Shown: piece by piece, positions 47,457 through 54,614 of the stretch
Position numbering within the stretch: the first letter of the stretch is position 1
How the letters are laid out: each line of letters starts with the position of its first letter
Origin: CAVQJU01 sp963729215
Lineage (GTDB): Bacteria > Acidobacteriota > Vicinamibacteria > Vicinamibacterales > CAVVIG01
Length of the DNA stretch: 64,000 nt
Direction of reading: 5' to 3'
Assembly (NCBI GenBank): GCA_963729215.1
Contig: CAVSND010000016.1
Span: 1 to 64,000, forward strand
Notes under the pieces: model-generated
Databases searched by the model: none
What the model was told of the DNA's origin: nothing
Seen by the model: only the letters and a program-made list of their open reading frames with translations
Translations under genes and position numbers: made by a program

Positions 47457-47512
47457 TAATTCGTGGCTCGTGACTCGCGGGCTCGTGGCTCGTGAGTCAA
47501 GGCTCGATTGCA
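47457..47512. repeat. Intergenic element of repeated TCGTGGCTCGTGACTC words
   Basis: The words TTCGTGGCTCGTGACTCG, GGGCTCGTGGCTCGTGAGTC and AAGGCTCGATTG follow each other; CGAGTCACGAGC pairs with GCTCGTGAC. It fills the gap between the divergent fumA and aspartase genes. Confidence 0.55.
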
Positions 47513-47519
47513 GGTGAAG

Positions 47520-48971
47520 ATGCCGCCTGAGGGCTTTCGGATTGAACGGGATCCGCTGGGCGAGCTGAAGGTGCCGTCCGGTGCGTACTACGGCGCCCAG
47601 ACGGCGCGGGCGATCGAGAACTTTCAAATCAGCGGCCTGCGCGCCCCGGCCGACCTCGTGACGGCCACGATCCTCATCAAAAAGGCGGCTGCTGAAGCCA
47701 ACGCGGCACTCGGGCGGCTTGACGCGGGCGCCGCTCGAGCGATCGTCGCGGCGGCCGACGAAATACTCGCAGGCGGATTGCGCGATCAGTTTGTCGTCGA
47801 CGTGTACCAGGCGGGAGCCGGCACGTCCCACAACATGAACGCCAACGAAGTCATCGCGAACCGCGCGGCAGAACTCCTGGGCGAACCGCGGGGCACGTAC
47901 ACCCGCGTCCACCCGAACGATCATGTGAACCTCGGCCAGTCCACCAACGACGTCTACCCGACGGCGACCCGCCTCGCCCTCCTGTCCGGGACGGAGCCGC
48001 TCGTGCAGGCCGCGCGGGGGCTTGTCGACAGCCTCGAGCGGAAGGCCGATGCGTTCGCGGGCGTCCTCAAGACCGGGCGCACCCACCTGCAGGACGCCGT
48101 GCCCATCACACTCGGGCAGGAGTTCGGCGGTTGGGCGGCGTGCGTGCGCCAGGGCGCCGGCGATGTGGCCGCGGCGTCCGAGCAGCTGCGCGAATTGAAT
48201 ATCGGCGCGACGGCGGTTGGCACCGGACTCAACGCGGGCGAGGACTATCGGCGTCTGGTCATCCAGAATCTGATCCGATATACCAGCCTCACACTCCGGC
48301 CCGCGACAAATCTGTTTCGGGTCACGCAGAGCATGGGCGATGTGCTTGCGTATTCTTCTGCAATGCGCCGGCTCGCGATCGAAGTAGGCAAGCTCGCGAG
48401 CGACCTGCGGCTGCTCAGCATGGGACCGCGGGCCGGCCTGTCGGAGATCGCGCTGCCGGCCGTGCAACCGGGGTCGTCGATCATGCCGGGCAAAGTGAAC
48501 CCGTCGATTCCGGAGATGGTCAACCAGGTCTGTTTTCAGGTAATGGGCTGCGACCTCACCGTCGCGGCCGCGTGCGAAGCCGGGCAGCTCGAGCTCAACG
48601 TGATGATGCCGGTCATCGCGTGGAACGCCCTTCACATGTCGACGATCCTGCGCGAGGCGATCAGGACGCTCGCCAGCCGCACGATCGACGGGATCGTGGC
48701 GGACGAGACACGGGCACGCGAGCTCCTCGATCGCAGTACGGCGATGGCAACCGCCCTGAGCCCGTACATCGGCTACGCGGCGACGGCCGACATCGCCAAG
48801 GCTTCGGTTGCGACCGGCCGATCGATCCGTGAGATCGTGCTCGAGCGTGGCCTGCTGACCAGCGCGCAGCTCGACGACATCCTGTCGGCAGATGCGATGA
48901 CGCGAGGGGGAATCGTGGGGCCTGGACAGGCCGGCGAGGCGGGACGGGCAGGAAAGGCAGGACGCGAATGA
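47520..48971 (+). CDS. aspA: Aspartate ammonia-lyase family (aspartase/fumarase superfamily)
   Basis: A 483-residue lyase. ATG 47520 gives MPPEGFRIERDPLGELKVPS and AQTARAIENFQISGL, which resembles the aspartase rather than the FumC N terminus. DVYQAGAGTSHNMNANEVIA, VNLGQSTNDVYPTATRLAL, LKTGRTHLQDAVPITLGQEF, GATAVGTGLNAGEDYRR and the SS-loop GSSIMPGKVNPSIPEMVNQV are intact, with EAGQLELNVMMPVIAWN after it. It probably releases ammonia from aspartate to make fumarate, matching the divergent fumarase; FumC activity cannot be excluded. The last 17 residues (GPGQAGEAGRAGKAGRE) are encoded by a GGC-AGG-type repeat and look like an added tail. Confidence 0.8.
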   Translation: MPPEGFRIERDPLGELKVPSGAYYGAQTARAIENFQISGLRAPADLVTATILIKKAAAEANAALGRLDAGAARAIVAAADEILAGGLRDQFVVDVYQAGAGTSHNMNANEVIANRAAELLGEPRGTYTRVHPNDHVNLGQSTNDVYPTATRLALLSGTEPLVQAARGLVDSLERKADAFAGVLKTGRTHLQDAVPITLGQEFGGWAACVRQGAGDVAAASEQLRELNIGATAVGTGLNAGEDYRRLVIQNLIRYTSLTLRPATNLFRVTQSMGDVLAYSSAMRRLAIEVGKLASDLRLLSMGPRAGLSEIALPAVQPGSSIMPGKVNPSIPEMVNQVCFQVMGCDLTVAAACEAGQLELNVMMPVIAWNALHMSTILREAIRTLASRTIDGIVADETRARELLDRSTAMATALSPYIGYAATADIAKASVATGRSIREIVLERGLLTSAQLDDILSADAMTRGGIVGPGQAGEAGRAGKAGRE

Positions 48972-49060
48972 AAGTCGCCAGCGCAGTCTCACTTGCCATG
49001 CTGTTCGTGACCCGTCCTGCCGCTCCCGCCCTTCCTGGCCTTCCGCCTGCCGTCCTTGCC
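48915..49060. repeat. GGCAGGAAAGGCAGGAC-type repeat invading two coding ends
   Basis: The left arm GGCGAGGCGGGACGGGCAGG, AAAGGCAGGAC encodes the aspartase tail. The right arm CGTCCTGCCGCTCCCGCCCT, TCCTGGCCTTCCGCCTGCC, its rough reverse complement, encodes part of the next protein's signal region. Both are read as protein, Gly/Ala-rich on one side and Pro/Ala-rich on the other. Confidence 0.55.
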
Positions 49061-49675
49061 GCCCAGTCAGTTACGGCGAAGCCCAAGGCCCGATTGTTTC
49101 CGCCGCTCGATCTCGGGCTGCTCGAAGCCGCGGATCGCGATCAGTGGCAGAGGCCGGAAGAGATCATGGACGCGCTCAAGATCGCCGAGGGCTCGGTGGT
49201 AGCTGACCTCGGCGCCGGCGGCGGCTGGTTTACCGTCAAGCTCGCGCGTCGTGTCGGATCACACGGTCTGGTGTACGCCGAGGACATTCAGCCGCTGATG
49301 ATCGAGGCGATCAAGCGCAAGGTCCAGCGGGAAAACCTCAGCAACGTCCGGACGGTGCTCGGCACAACGAAGGACTCGCGGCTGCCGCGCGGCCTCGACG
49401 CCGTGCTCATCGTCGGCGCCTACCACGAAATGGAAGATCCGGTGACGCTGCTCCAGAACGCCGCCGACTCGCTGAAACCGCAAGGCCTGATCGGCGTCGT
49501 GGACTTCCTCCCCGGCGCCGGAGGCCCGGGCCCGGATCCCGATCAGCGGGTCGATCAGGAAACGGTCGTCAGGGGCGCGACGGCGGCAAATCTTCAAGTG
49601 ATCTCGCGCGAAACAATCCCGCCCTTCATGTTCATGCTGGTGCTCGGCAAGGCGCCGGCCCGCGGCTCGCGCTGA
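48968..49675 (+). CDS. SAM-dependent methyltransferase with N-terminal signal sequence
   Basis: The ATG 48968 overlaps the aspartase stop. The N terminus MKVASAVSLAMLFVTRPAAP and PAVLAAQSVTAK looks like a signal peptide with a Pro-rich insert from a repeat. The domain then reads LFPPLDLGLLEAADRDQWQR, EGSVVADLGAGGGWFTVKLA (motif I), VYAEDIQPLMIEAIKRKVQR, NVRTVLGTTKDSRLPRGLDA and VGAYHEMEDPVTLLQNAADS. About 235 residues. Methyltransferases with export signals are unusual because SAM is cytoplasmic; the signal may be misread or anchor it to the membrane. Substrate unknown. Confidence 0.75.
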   Translation: MKVASAVSLAMLFVTRPAAPALPGLPPAVLAAQSVTAKPKARLFPPLDLGLLEAADRDQWQRPEEIMDALKIAEGSVVADLGAGGGWFTVKLARRVGSHGLVYAEDIQPLMIEAIKRKVQRENLSNVRTVLGTTKDSRLPRGLDAVLIVGAYHEMEDPVTLLQNAADSLKPQGLIGVVDFLPGAGGPGPDPDQRVDQETVVRGATAANLQVISRETIPPFMFMLVLGKAPARGSR

Positions 49676-49692
49676 ACGGATCCTCCTCCACC

Positions 49693-50484
49693 ATGCGCGT
49701 GGTCCTGACCATTGCGGGAAGCGACTCCAGCGGCGGCGCCGGCATTCAGGCGGATCTCAAGACGTTCGCGGCGCATGGGGTGTACGGCGCCAGCGCAATC
49801 ACGGCAGTCACCGCGCAGAACACCCTCGGCGTGGTGGAATCGCTCGCGCTCTCAGCCGATCTTGTAACGGCGCAGATTGAAGCCGTGGCCGGCGACATCG
49901 AGATTCACGCGACCAAGACCGGCATGCTGGCCGACGCCGCGATCGTCGAAGCCGTCGCGGCCGCGATCAAGGAACTGGATCTGCCGTTCGTGGTGGTCGA
50001 TCCGGTGCTCGCGGCCACCGGCGGCCGTCGCCTGCTGGACGATGACGGTGTGCAGATGCTGATCCGCGAGCTGCTTCCTCTCGCGCACGTCGTGACGCCG
50101 AATATCCCGGAAGCGGAAGCGCTCAGCGGACGCCGCATTGTGTCGAAGGACGATGCGTCAGAGGCGGCCCGGCGGATACACGGCCTGGGACCGGCCGCGG
50201 TGATCATCACCGGTGGACACCGGCCGGAATCGGGTGAAGTGACGGATCTGCTGTTCGACGGCGAGCGCTTCCTGGCGTGTCGCACGCCGACGGTCGAGAC
50301 GCCGAACACCCACGGTACGGGCTGCACGTTTGCGGCGGCGGTTGCCGCGCACCTGGCCCTGAACCATGATCTCGCGGCCGCCGCCGAGCGCTCCCAGCAA
50401 TACGTGGCCGGCGCCATACGCCACGCGCTCGACATCGGTCGGGGCCAGAAGCTGATCGACCACTTCTGGAAGGAGCGAATCTAG
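49693..50484 (+). CDS. thiD: Hydroxymethylpyrimidine/phosphomethylpyrimidine kinase
   Basis: Phosphorylates HMP and HMP-P in thiamine synthesis. The 263-residue protein has TIAGSDSSGGAGIQADLKTF (family N terminus), YGASAITAVTAQNTLGVVES, ATKTGMLADAAIVEAVAAAI, VVVDPVLAATGGRRLLDDDG, VVTPNIPEAEALSGRR and the catalytic anion-hole NTHGTGCTFAAAVAAHLALN. Length and motifs match ThiD without a fused ThiE or TenA domain. No other thiamine gene is in the window. The stop TAG borders the ATGACCAG repeat element. Confidence 0.92.
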   Translation: MRVVLTIAGSDSSGGAGIQADLKTFAAHGVYGASAITAVTAQNTLGVVESLALSADLVTAQIEAVAGDIEIHATKTGMLADAAIVEAVAAAIKELDLPFVVVDPVLAATGGRRLLDDDGVQMLIRELLPLAHVVTPNIPEAEALSGRRIVSKDDASEAARRIHGLGPAAVIITGGHRPESGEVTDLLFDGERFLACRTPTVETPNTHGTGCTFAAAVAAHLALNHDLAAAAERSQQYVAGAIRHALDIGRGQKLIDHFWKERI

Positions 50485-50585
50485 TCATCTGGTCATTTGG
50501 TCATCTGGTCATTTCCGAGAGCGGTAGCACTGCATTGCCTGACAAGTGCAGAAATGACCAGATGACCAGATGACCAGATGACCAA
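50485..50585. repeat. Long inverted element built of ATGACCAG words
   Basis: The left arm (50485-50515) reads TCATCTGGTCATTTGGTCAT and CTGGTCATTTC. The right arm (50551-50581) reads GAAATGACCAGATGACCAGA and TGACCAGATGA, its reverse complement with one mismatch over about 31 bp. The loop of 35 nt (CGAGAGCGGTAGC...) is unrelated. It separates thiD from moaE and includes the ATG normally taken as the moaE start. Confidence 0.85.
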
Positions 50586-50604
50586 ATTCAGCCATACTGA
50601 TTGG

Positions 50605-51102
50605 GTGACCGTTCCTCTCCTCGCCATAGGGCCCGCGCCACTGGCGCTCGAGCCGCTGGTGGCGGCGGTGACGGTCGAATCGGGCGACGAGCGTGCCGGG
50701 CACGACGGGGCCATCGTCACGTTCCTGGGATTGGTCAGGAATCACAATCAGGGGCGGCGGGTGCAGTATCTCGACTACGAAGCGTATCCGTCCCTGGCGC
50801 TCAAGGCCTTCGCGCGCATCTCGGATGAGGCGTATGGGCGCTGGCCCAACGTGCGGATCGCCGTGCACCACAGGACCGGGCGCCTCGAGGTCGGCGAGGC
50901 CAGCGTCGCAATCGCCGCGGCGTCACCGCATCGCGGCGACGCCTACGCGGCGTGCCGCTACGTCATCGAGCGAGTGAAGCAGATCGCGCCGATCTGGAAG
51001 CGCGAGTACTTCGAGGGCGGCGATGTCTGGATCGAAGGCGCGACCGCGGATCCCGACGACGTCCGGGCGCGCGAAGAGGCCGAGCGCGTGGCATGCGCGT
51101 GA
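50605..51102 (+). CDS. moaE: Molybdopterin synthase catalytic subunit
   Basis: Transfers sulfur from MoaD to precursor Z. Motifs: DGAIVTFLGLVRNHNQGRRV, YLDYEAYPSLALKAFARIS, VRIAVHHRTGRLEVGEASVA, DAYAACRYVIERVKQIAPIW and KREYFEGGDVWIEGA with the catalytic lysines. The start is set at GTG 50605, where a CATACT box stands six bases upstream. The ATG at 50578 is inside the repeat element and would add nine unconserved residues. The end overlaps moaD by ten bases. Confidence 0.88.
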   Translation: MTVPLLAIGPAPLALEPLVAAVTVESGDERAGHDGAIVTFLGLVRNHNQGRRVQYLDYEAYPSLALKAFARISDEAYGRWPNVRIAVHHRTGRLEVGEASVAIAAASPHRGDAYAACRYVIERVKQIAPIWKREYFEGGDVWIEGATADPDDVRAREEAERVACA

Positions 51103-51337
51103 CGGTGCGGTTGTTTGCCCGGCTGCGAGACCTGGCGGGAGCGGCGGAGATGAGCCGCGAGATCGAGCCGGGGGGACGATCGGCGCCGTCTGGCGCGATC
51201 TGGCCGGCGAATTTCCAGCGCTCGCCGACTACGAACGATCGATTTCGGCCGCGCTCAACGCGGATTACGCACGCATGGACGCGGAAGTGCACGACGGTGA
51301 TGAGGTCGCCTTCCTGCCTCCGGTGTCCGGCGGCTGA
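51093..51337 (+). CDS. moaD: Molybdopterin synthase sulfur-carrier subunit, one frameshift
   Basis: ATG 51093 gives MRVTVRLFARLRDLAGAAEM, a beta-grasp start. A single shift near 51170 is needed; the protein then reads TIGAVWRDLAGEFPALADYE, LNADYARMDAEVHDGDEVAF and ends LPPVSGG, the C-terminal Gly-Gly that is thiocarboxylated. About 82 residues, as usual. It follows moaE with a ten-base overlap. The shift is likely a sequence error, because both halves are conserved. Confidence 0.85.
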
Positions 51338-51382
51338 CGCGAGAAAGAAACGGGTAGCGGGGCTTGTGGCCCCGCCAGGATT

Positions 51383-52456
51383 ATGTTCGACAAGCTGAAC
51401 GCCGTAGAACAGAAGTACGAGGAGATCCTCGCGCGCCTCGGCACGGCCGAGTTGCAGAGCGATCCGTCCGAATATCGCAAACAGGCGAAGGCCGCCTCGG
51501 AGATGCAGCCGCTCATCGACTGCTTCCGCGAATACAAGATCGTCGCGCACGACCTCGCGCAGACCGAGGAACTGGCGAACGCGGCCGACGCGGATATGCG
51601 CGAGCTCGCGCAGGCGGAGCTCAAATCGCTCGCCGCCAGGCGCGAAGCCCTGCTGTCCGACCTGAAGATCCTCCTGATCCCCAAGGATCCGAACGACGAG
51701 AAGAATATCGTCCTCGAAATCCGCGCCGGCACGGGCGGCGACGAGGCCGCGCTCTTTGCCGGCGAGCTGTTCAGGATGTACAGCAAGTACGCGGAACGCC
51801 AGGGATGGCGGATCGAAGTGATGTCGAGCAGCGACACCGGCGTGGGCGGACTGAAGGAAGTGATCGCGACGATCGAAGGCCGCGGCGCGTACAGCAAGCT
51901 GAAATACGAGAGCGGGGTGCACCGCGTCCAGCGGGTGCCCGCCACGGAAGCCAGCGGACGCATCCATACGTCAACGGCGACGGTCGCCGTCCTGCCGGAA
52001 GCCGAAGACGTGGACATTCAGATCAACGAGAAGGACCTCCGGATCGACACCTTCTGCTCGAGCGGACCGGGAGGCCAGAGCGTCAACACGACGTATTCGG
52101 CGGTACGGCTGACGCACCTTCCGACCGGCGTGGTCGTCTCGCAGCAGGACGAGAAGTCGCAGATCAAGAACAGGGCGAAAGCCATGAAAGTGCTTCGGGC
52201 GCGTCTCTACGAGATGGAGCTGCGGAAGCAGCAGGAAGCCATCGCCAAGGATCGGCGCGGGCAGGTCGGAACCGGCGAGCGCTCGGAGAAGATCCGGACG
52301 TACAATTTCCCGCAAAACCGCATCACCGACCACCGCATCAACTTCACGACGCACCGCATTGACGAAGTGCTCAACGGCGACATCGTCGAGCTGCTCGACA
52401 ACGTCAGCATGCACTATCAGGCAGAGAAACTGAAGGACGCGACGGCCGTGTCATGA
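51383..52456 (+). CDS. prfA: Peptide chain release factor 1
   Basis: A 357-residue release factor that reads UAA and UAG. MFDKLNAVEQKYEEILARL, IPKDPNDEKNIVLEIRAGTG, HRVQRVPATEASGRIHTSTA and the catalytic loop TFCSSGPGGQSVNTTYSAV (GGQ) are present, as are QQDEKSQIKNRAKAMKVLRA and the C-terminal YNFPQNRITDHRIN. The stop overlaps the prmC start (ATGA). The 45 bp upstream contain a small GTAGCGGGGC...GCCCCGCC palindrome. Confidence 0.95.
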   Translation: MFDKLNAVEQKYEEILARLGTAELQSDPSEYRKQAKAASEMQPLIDCFREYKIVAHDLAQTEELANAADADMRELAQAELKSLAARREALLSDLKILLIPKDPNDEKNIVLEIRAGTGGDEAALFAGELFRMYSKYAERQGWRIEVMSSSDTGVGGLKEVIATIEGRGAYSKLKYESGVHRVQRVPATEASGRIHTSTATVAVLPEAEDVDIQINEKDLRIDTFCSSGPGGQSVNTTYSAVRLTHLPTGVVVSQQDEKSQIKNRAKAMKVLRARLYEMELRKQQEAIAKDRRGQVGTGERSEKIRTYNFPQNRITDHRINFTTHRIDEVLNGDIVELLDNVSMHYQAEKLKDATAVS

Positions 52457-53328
52457 GGCAGGTCCACGACGTGGTCACCATCAACCAGCGAGTCGCCGCC
52501 GCCCGGGATCGGCTGCGCACCGCGGACCTGCTGCCGGCTGAAGCCGACCTGAGCGCGCGCCTGCTCGCCCAGCACCTGCTCGAATGGGATACGGCGCGGC
52601 TCCTGACGTCGGGGAACGAACACGAACCCGACGGGTTTGCGGACCGGTTCGAGGCGCTTGTCGCTCGACGTGAAGCCCGTGAGCCGCTCCACTACATCGT
52701 CGGCCACCGGGAATTCTGGGGGCTCAAGCTCGAAGTGACGCCGGCGGTGCTCATTCCGAGGCCGGAAACCGAGCTGATCGTCGAAGCCGTGCTCGCGCTC
52801 GCGCCGGTGTCTCAGTTGTTCACGATGATCGACGCATGCACAGGGTGCGGGAACGTGGCGGTGGCGGTCGCCAAGGAACGTGCGAACGCACGCATCGTCG
52901 CGACCGACATCTCCGAGGCCGCCCTCGAGGTGGCGAGGCGCAACGCCGCACGTCACGGAGTCGAAGCCCGCGTGACATTCGTTCAGGCGGACGTGTTCGG
53001 CGACGTCAGCGGCCCGGCCGACTTGATTACCGCGAACCCGCCGTACGTGCCCGAACGTCACGCCCGCGGCCTGCAACCGGAAGTCGGCGGGCACGAGCCG
53101 CACGTGGCGCTCTTCGGCGGCGGCTACGACGGCTTGACGCTCCTCGAGAGGGTCGTCCGTGAATCGGCGCCGCTTCTTCGTCCCGGCGGGCACCTGATCT
53201 GCGAGTTCGGGTTCGGCCAGGAAATCGAGGTTGAAGAAATCCTGGAGTCCTCGCCCGAGTTCACGCTTGTCGAGCTCAAGCGGGATCTCCAGGGGCTCGC
53301 AAGAACGGCCGTTGCCATCCGTAGGTAG
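52453..53328 (+). CDS. prmC: Release factor glutamine methyltransferase
   Basis: Methylates the GGQ glutamine of RF1/RF2. The 291-residue protein has LLAQHLLEWDTARLLTSG, EPLHYIVGHREFWGLKLEVT, AVLIPRPETELIVEAVLAL, MIDACTGCGNVAVAVAKERA, DLITANPPYVPERHARGLQP (catalytic NPPY) and GHLICEFGFGQ. It overlaps prfA, the normal partner, so a two-gene operon is clear. It ends 8 bp before a REP palindrome. Confidence 0.95.
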   Translation: MRQVHDVVTINQRVAAARDRLRTADLLPAEADLSARLLAQHLLEWDTARLLTSGNEHEPDGFADRFEALVARREAREPLHYIVGHREFWGLKLEVTPAVLIPRPETELIVEAVLALAPVSQLFTMIDACTGCGNVAVAVAKERANARIVATDISEAALEVARRNAARHGVEARVTFVQADVFGDVSGPADLITANPPYVPERHARGLQPEVGGHEPHVALFGGGYDGLTLLERVVRESAPLLRPGGHLICEFGFGQEIEVEEILESSPEFTLVELKRDLQGLARTAVAIRR

Positions 53329-53335
53329 CATTCGT

Positions 53336-53393
53336 ACGTAGCGTCCGCCTTTCAGGCGGACGACGTCCGTCCGGCTAAAGCCGGACTCTACGG
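53336..53393. repeat. REP-type extragenic palindrome, copy 3
   Basis: ACGTAGCGTCCGCC-TTTCAGGCGGACG, then CGTCCGTCCGGCTAAAGCCG and GACTCTACGGG. Same design as copies at 20841 and 41154. It lies between convergent prmC and esterase genes, and its CTA provides the esterase stop codon (TAG on the minus strand). Confidence 0.8.
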
Positions 53394-54248
53394 GCGAACG
53401 CGACCGACGAACTCGAGGATGAACTTCAGGCCAGGGTCTGACGGCGACATGATCCCGGTGATTGTGTCCATGTGCGCATGGTCGGCAAGCTCGTGCACGT
53501 CGGCCGTACAACCGGCGGCCCGCAGCGCCTTCGCCATCTCCTCGGCGTCCTGACCCGTCCGGGCTGCGTCCTTATCGCCATAAAGAATCAGGAACGGCGG
53601 ATGCGCGCCGGCGACATGATTGATCGCCGAGGCGTTCCGAACGGTTTCCGGATCAACCGGCACGGCGCCCTGGAACATCGCCGAGCGTGACGACTGCGTG
53701 AAGCTGCCGCTGATCGGAATGACGCCCGCGATGTGGTCGAGCGATTCGCCGACTTCTTTCAGGTAAGCAGCGTCGGCGCCAAGCATGGCGACGAGTGTCG
53801 CGCCGGCGGAGTGGCCGGAGACGAAAATCCGATTTGCGTCGCCGCCGAACTCCGCCGCGTGGGCGCGAACGTAGGCAAACGCCCGGGCCACGTCCTGGAC
53901 GTGACCCGGATAGCTGGTCTTCGGCGTCAGCCGATAGCTGATCACCGCCGTCGCGATCCCCTGCGAGGCCAACACTTCGCCGACAAAGCGGTACTGATCC
54001 TTGATGCCGACGGTAAAACCGCCGCCGTGCACGAACACCAGCACCGGGACGTCACGCTGTCCCTTTGGCAGATACAAATCGAGGCGATGGCGATACTTGT
54101 CGGCTCCCTCGCCGGCGTAATAGGTAATGTTGGCGCGCACGTCGACATCGGCGGCGTGGAGCGGAGCCGCGAGAGCCATGAAGACGAGGCCGGCGATCGA
54201 AGGAGACTTCAACCATCCGGCGATGAGCAGACGGTGCAGGGTGTTCAT
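53388..54248 (-). CDS. Exported esterase (alpha/beta hydrolase-3, HSL-like)
   Basis: A 286-residue protein with a signal peptide (LLIAGWLKSPSIAGLVFMAL ending AAPLHAA). The oxyanion-hole motif is VLVFVHGGGFTVG and the nucleophile elbow is RIFVSGHSAGATLVAML. AVISYRLTPKTSYPGHVQDV and LILYGDKDAARTGQDAEEMA follow, and the catalytic His is in ELADHAHMDTITG. It likely acts on carboxyl esters in the periplasm. The start ATG 54248 stands nine bases from a TATAAT box shared with the divergent HIT gene. Confidence 0.85.
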   Translation of the reverse strand: MNTLHRLLIAGWLKSPSIAGLVFMALAAPLHAADVDVRANITYYAGEGADKYRHRLDLYLPKGQRDVPVLVFVHGGGFTVGIKDQYRFVGEVLASQGIATAVISYRLTPKTSYPGHVQDVARAFAYVRAHAAEFGGDANRIFVSGHSAGATLVAMLGADAAYLKEVGESLDHIAGVIPISGSFTQSSRSAMFQGAVPVDPETVRNASAINHVAGAHPPFLILYGDKDAARTGQDAEEMAKALRAAGCTADVHELADHAHMDTITGIMSPSDPGLKFILEFVGRVRP

Positions 54249-54253
54249 GGCGC

Positions 54254-54263
54254 TAGAATTATA
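54254..54263. promoter_or_regulatory. Overlapping divergent -10 boxes (esterase and HIT gene)
   Basis: The plus strand TAGAAT (54254-54259) lies nine bases before the HIT ATG. The minus strand TATAAT (54263-54258) lies nine bases before the esterase ATG. The two boxes overlap by two bases within a 20-bp gap. Both transcripts would be leaderless. Confidence 0.5.
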
Positions 54264-54268
54264 GGTGC

Positions 54269-54613
54269 ATGACGGACTGCCTCTTCTGCAAAATTGCCAG
54301 GCGCGAAATTCCCGCCACGCTGGTGTACGAGGACGAGCGCGTCGCCGCCTTTCAGGACCTCAACCCCCAGGCGCCCACGCACATCCTGGTGATACCGAAG
54401 CGCCACATCGCGACGCTCAACGACCTCAGCACCGAGGACGATCAGCTGGTCGGCGAACTGGTGCGGCGCGCGGGCGCGATTGCGGCCGAGCGGGGCCTCT
54501 CGGCGGGCGGCTATCGAACGGTCTTCAACACGAACCGCGATGCGGGGCAGACCGTGTTTCATATCCACCTGCACCTGCTGGGCGGACGCGCGATGACCTG
54601 GCCGCCAGGGTGA
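54269..54613 (+). CDS. HIT family protein (histidine triad nucleotide-binding)
   Basis: A 114-residue HINT-type protein: DCLFCKIARREIPATLVYED, PQAPTHILVIPKRHIATLND, RTVFNTNRDAGQTVFHIHLH with the triad HIHLHLLGG. These enzymes hydrolyse nucleoside 5'-phosphoramidates. It has the N-terminal CxxC-like zinc start of the HinT group. The stop is one base before the convergent HAD stop. Confidence 0.92.
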   Translation: MTDCLFCKIARREIPATLVYEDERVAAFQDLNPQAPTHILVIPKRHIATLNDLSTEDDQLVGELVRRAGAIAAERGLSAGGYRTVFNTNRDAGQTVFHIHLHLLGGRAMTWPPG

Positions 54614-54614
54614 A

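Noticed and set aside
51352..51380. GTAGCGGGGCTTGTGGCCCCGCC upstream of prfA as a fourth REP copy or regulator
   Set aside because: It shares only GTAGCGG with the REP family and is a single short hairpin; too little to call.
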